5,951 nucleotides of DNA from Ruminococcaceae bacterium UBA1236 (GTDB taxonomy: Bacteria > Bacillota > Clostridia > Oscillospirales > Acutalibacteraceae): the NCBI GenBank assembly GCA_002309055.1, contig DBWO01000054.1:35220-41170 (forward strand). Direction: 5' to 3'. The position numbers and the translations under genes were made by a program. The first letter of the stretch is position 1. The number at the start of each line of letters is the position of its first letter. The notes below the pieces were generated by a model. That model was given only the letters and a program-made list of their open reading frames with translations, ran no database searches and was not told the origin of the DNA. This document shows positions 5,434 to 5,951 of the stretch, piece by piece.

Positions 5434-5951
5434 ATGAATTATCCAATACCCGAAATACTTGCCCCCGCGGGCGACGAAGAGCGCCTGCACTCGGCTGTTG
5501 AATACGGCGCTCATGCCGTGTACCTCGGCTCGGACAGGTTCGGTATGAGAACTGCCGCCGCTTCGTTCGGCGGCGATTCTTTGAAAAACGCCTGTGACTA
5601 TGCCCACCGGAACGGAGTTAAAGTGTATCTCACCTGCAACACCGTGCCCGGCAACGCCGAAATTGATATGCTGCCCGCGTTTCTTGAATACGCCTCTGGC
5701 AGCGGAGTTGACGCGCTTATCGTGACGGACCTCGGCGTAATGAGCACCGTTAAAAAAATTCTCCCCGGTATGGAAATTCATATTTCCACCCAGGCGGGGG
5801 TCACAAACTACGCCACGGCGAATATGCTCTATAACCTCGGTGCTAAAAGAATTGTCACCGCGAGAGAGCTTTCCCTCGATGAGATTGCCGGCATAAGGGC
5901 AAAGGTGCCGAAGGAACTTGAGATTGAGTGCTTTGTGCACGGCGCGATGTG
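5434..5951 (+). CDS. Peptidase U32 family protein (N-terminal part, runs off the window)
   Basis: The 172 visible residues are the TIM-barrel-like N-terminus of a U32 protein. Despite the name, characterised bacterial members (TrhP, RlhA) act in RNA hydroxylation, such as 5-hydroxyuridine at the tRNA wobble position; others are linked to ubiquinone synthesis. PEILAPAGDEERL (6-18) is the typical opening. GAHAVYLGSDRFGMR (25-39), YLTCNT (65-70), the VDALIVTDLGV strand (92-102) and IHISTQAGVTN (115-125) follow. IECFVHGAM (164-172) starts the ExFxHGAxC family signature, whose cysteine codon is cut by the window edge after TG. The ATG at 5434 has GAGG (5422-5425) 8 nt upstream, overlapping the mltG stop. 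The position directly after mltG recalls the B. subtilis yrrL-yrrM-yrrN-yrrO cluster, which favours a tRNA-modification role. The rest of the protein, including any DUF3656 extension, cannot be seen. Confidence 0.92.
   Translation, partial: MNYPIPEILAPAGDEERLHSAVEYGAHAVYLGSDRFGMRTAAASFGGDSLKNACDYAHRNGVKVYLTCNTVPGNAEIDMLPAFLEYASGSGVDALIVTDLGVMSTVKKILPGMEIHISTQAGVTNYATANMLYNLGAKRIVTARELSLDEIAGIRAKVPKELEIECFVHGAM

Noticed and set aside
5404..5940. 178-residue minus-strand reading frame
   Set aside because: It is antisense to the U32 gene, whose start, ribosome-binding site and conserved motifs are all on the plus strand.

Overview
The window looks like a chromosomal housekeeping segment from a Clostridia-type Firmicute, probably an anaerobic gut lineage. 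This is an inference from several signs: a sharp AGGAGG ribosome-binding site, textbook SigA-type promoters in a very AT-rich intergenic stretch, tightly packed translationally coupled genes, and an mltG-peptidase U32 adjacency reminiscent of the Bacillus yrrL-yrrO region. There are no mobile elements, RNA genes, CRISPR arrays or phage genes, and no terminator was seen.

Layout: (1) Positions 1-1316, minus strand, hold the first 438 codons of a bacterial-type prolyl-tRNA synthetase (proS), whose 3' end lies outside the window. (2) Positions 1317-1513 are an AT-rich divergent control region. It carries a minus-strand promoter for proS and a plus-strand extended -10 promoter for the operon on the right. 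(3) Positions 1514-5951, plus strand, form a compact run of six genes: a dTMP kinase-family enzyme, a GNAT acetyltransferase, a DJ-1/PfpI protein, 5-formyltetrahydrofolate cyclo-ligase, the membrane endolytic transglycosylase MltG, and the start of a peptidase U32 protein. Junctions are overlaps of 4, 4 and 1 nt or gaps of 13 and 10 nt. No internal promoter or terminator is evident, so one polycistronic mRNA is the simplest reading.

The most interesting signal is in the divergent region. Two 16-bp sites resemble the NrdR box (consensus acaCwAtATaTwGtgt), match the consensus palindrome at 12 and 13 of 16 positions, and are separated by a 16-bp linker. They flank the -35 element, and the second overlaps the -10 element of the operon promoter. 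The first gene of the operon is a thymidylate kinase homologue and the fourth recycles 5-formyl-THF in folate metabolism. NrdR-type, (d)ATP-sensed repression of a DNA-precursor operon would therefore be coherent. The remaining genes are recognisable families, and I saw no undescribed multi-gene system here.
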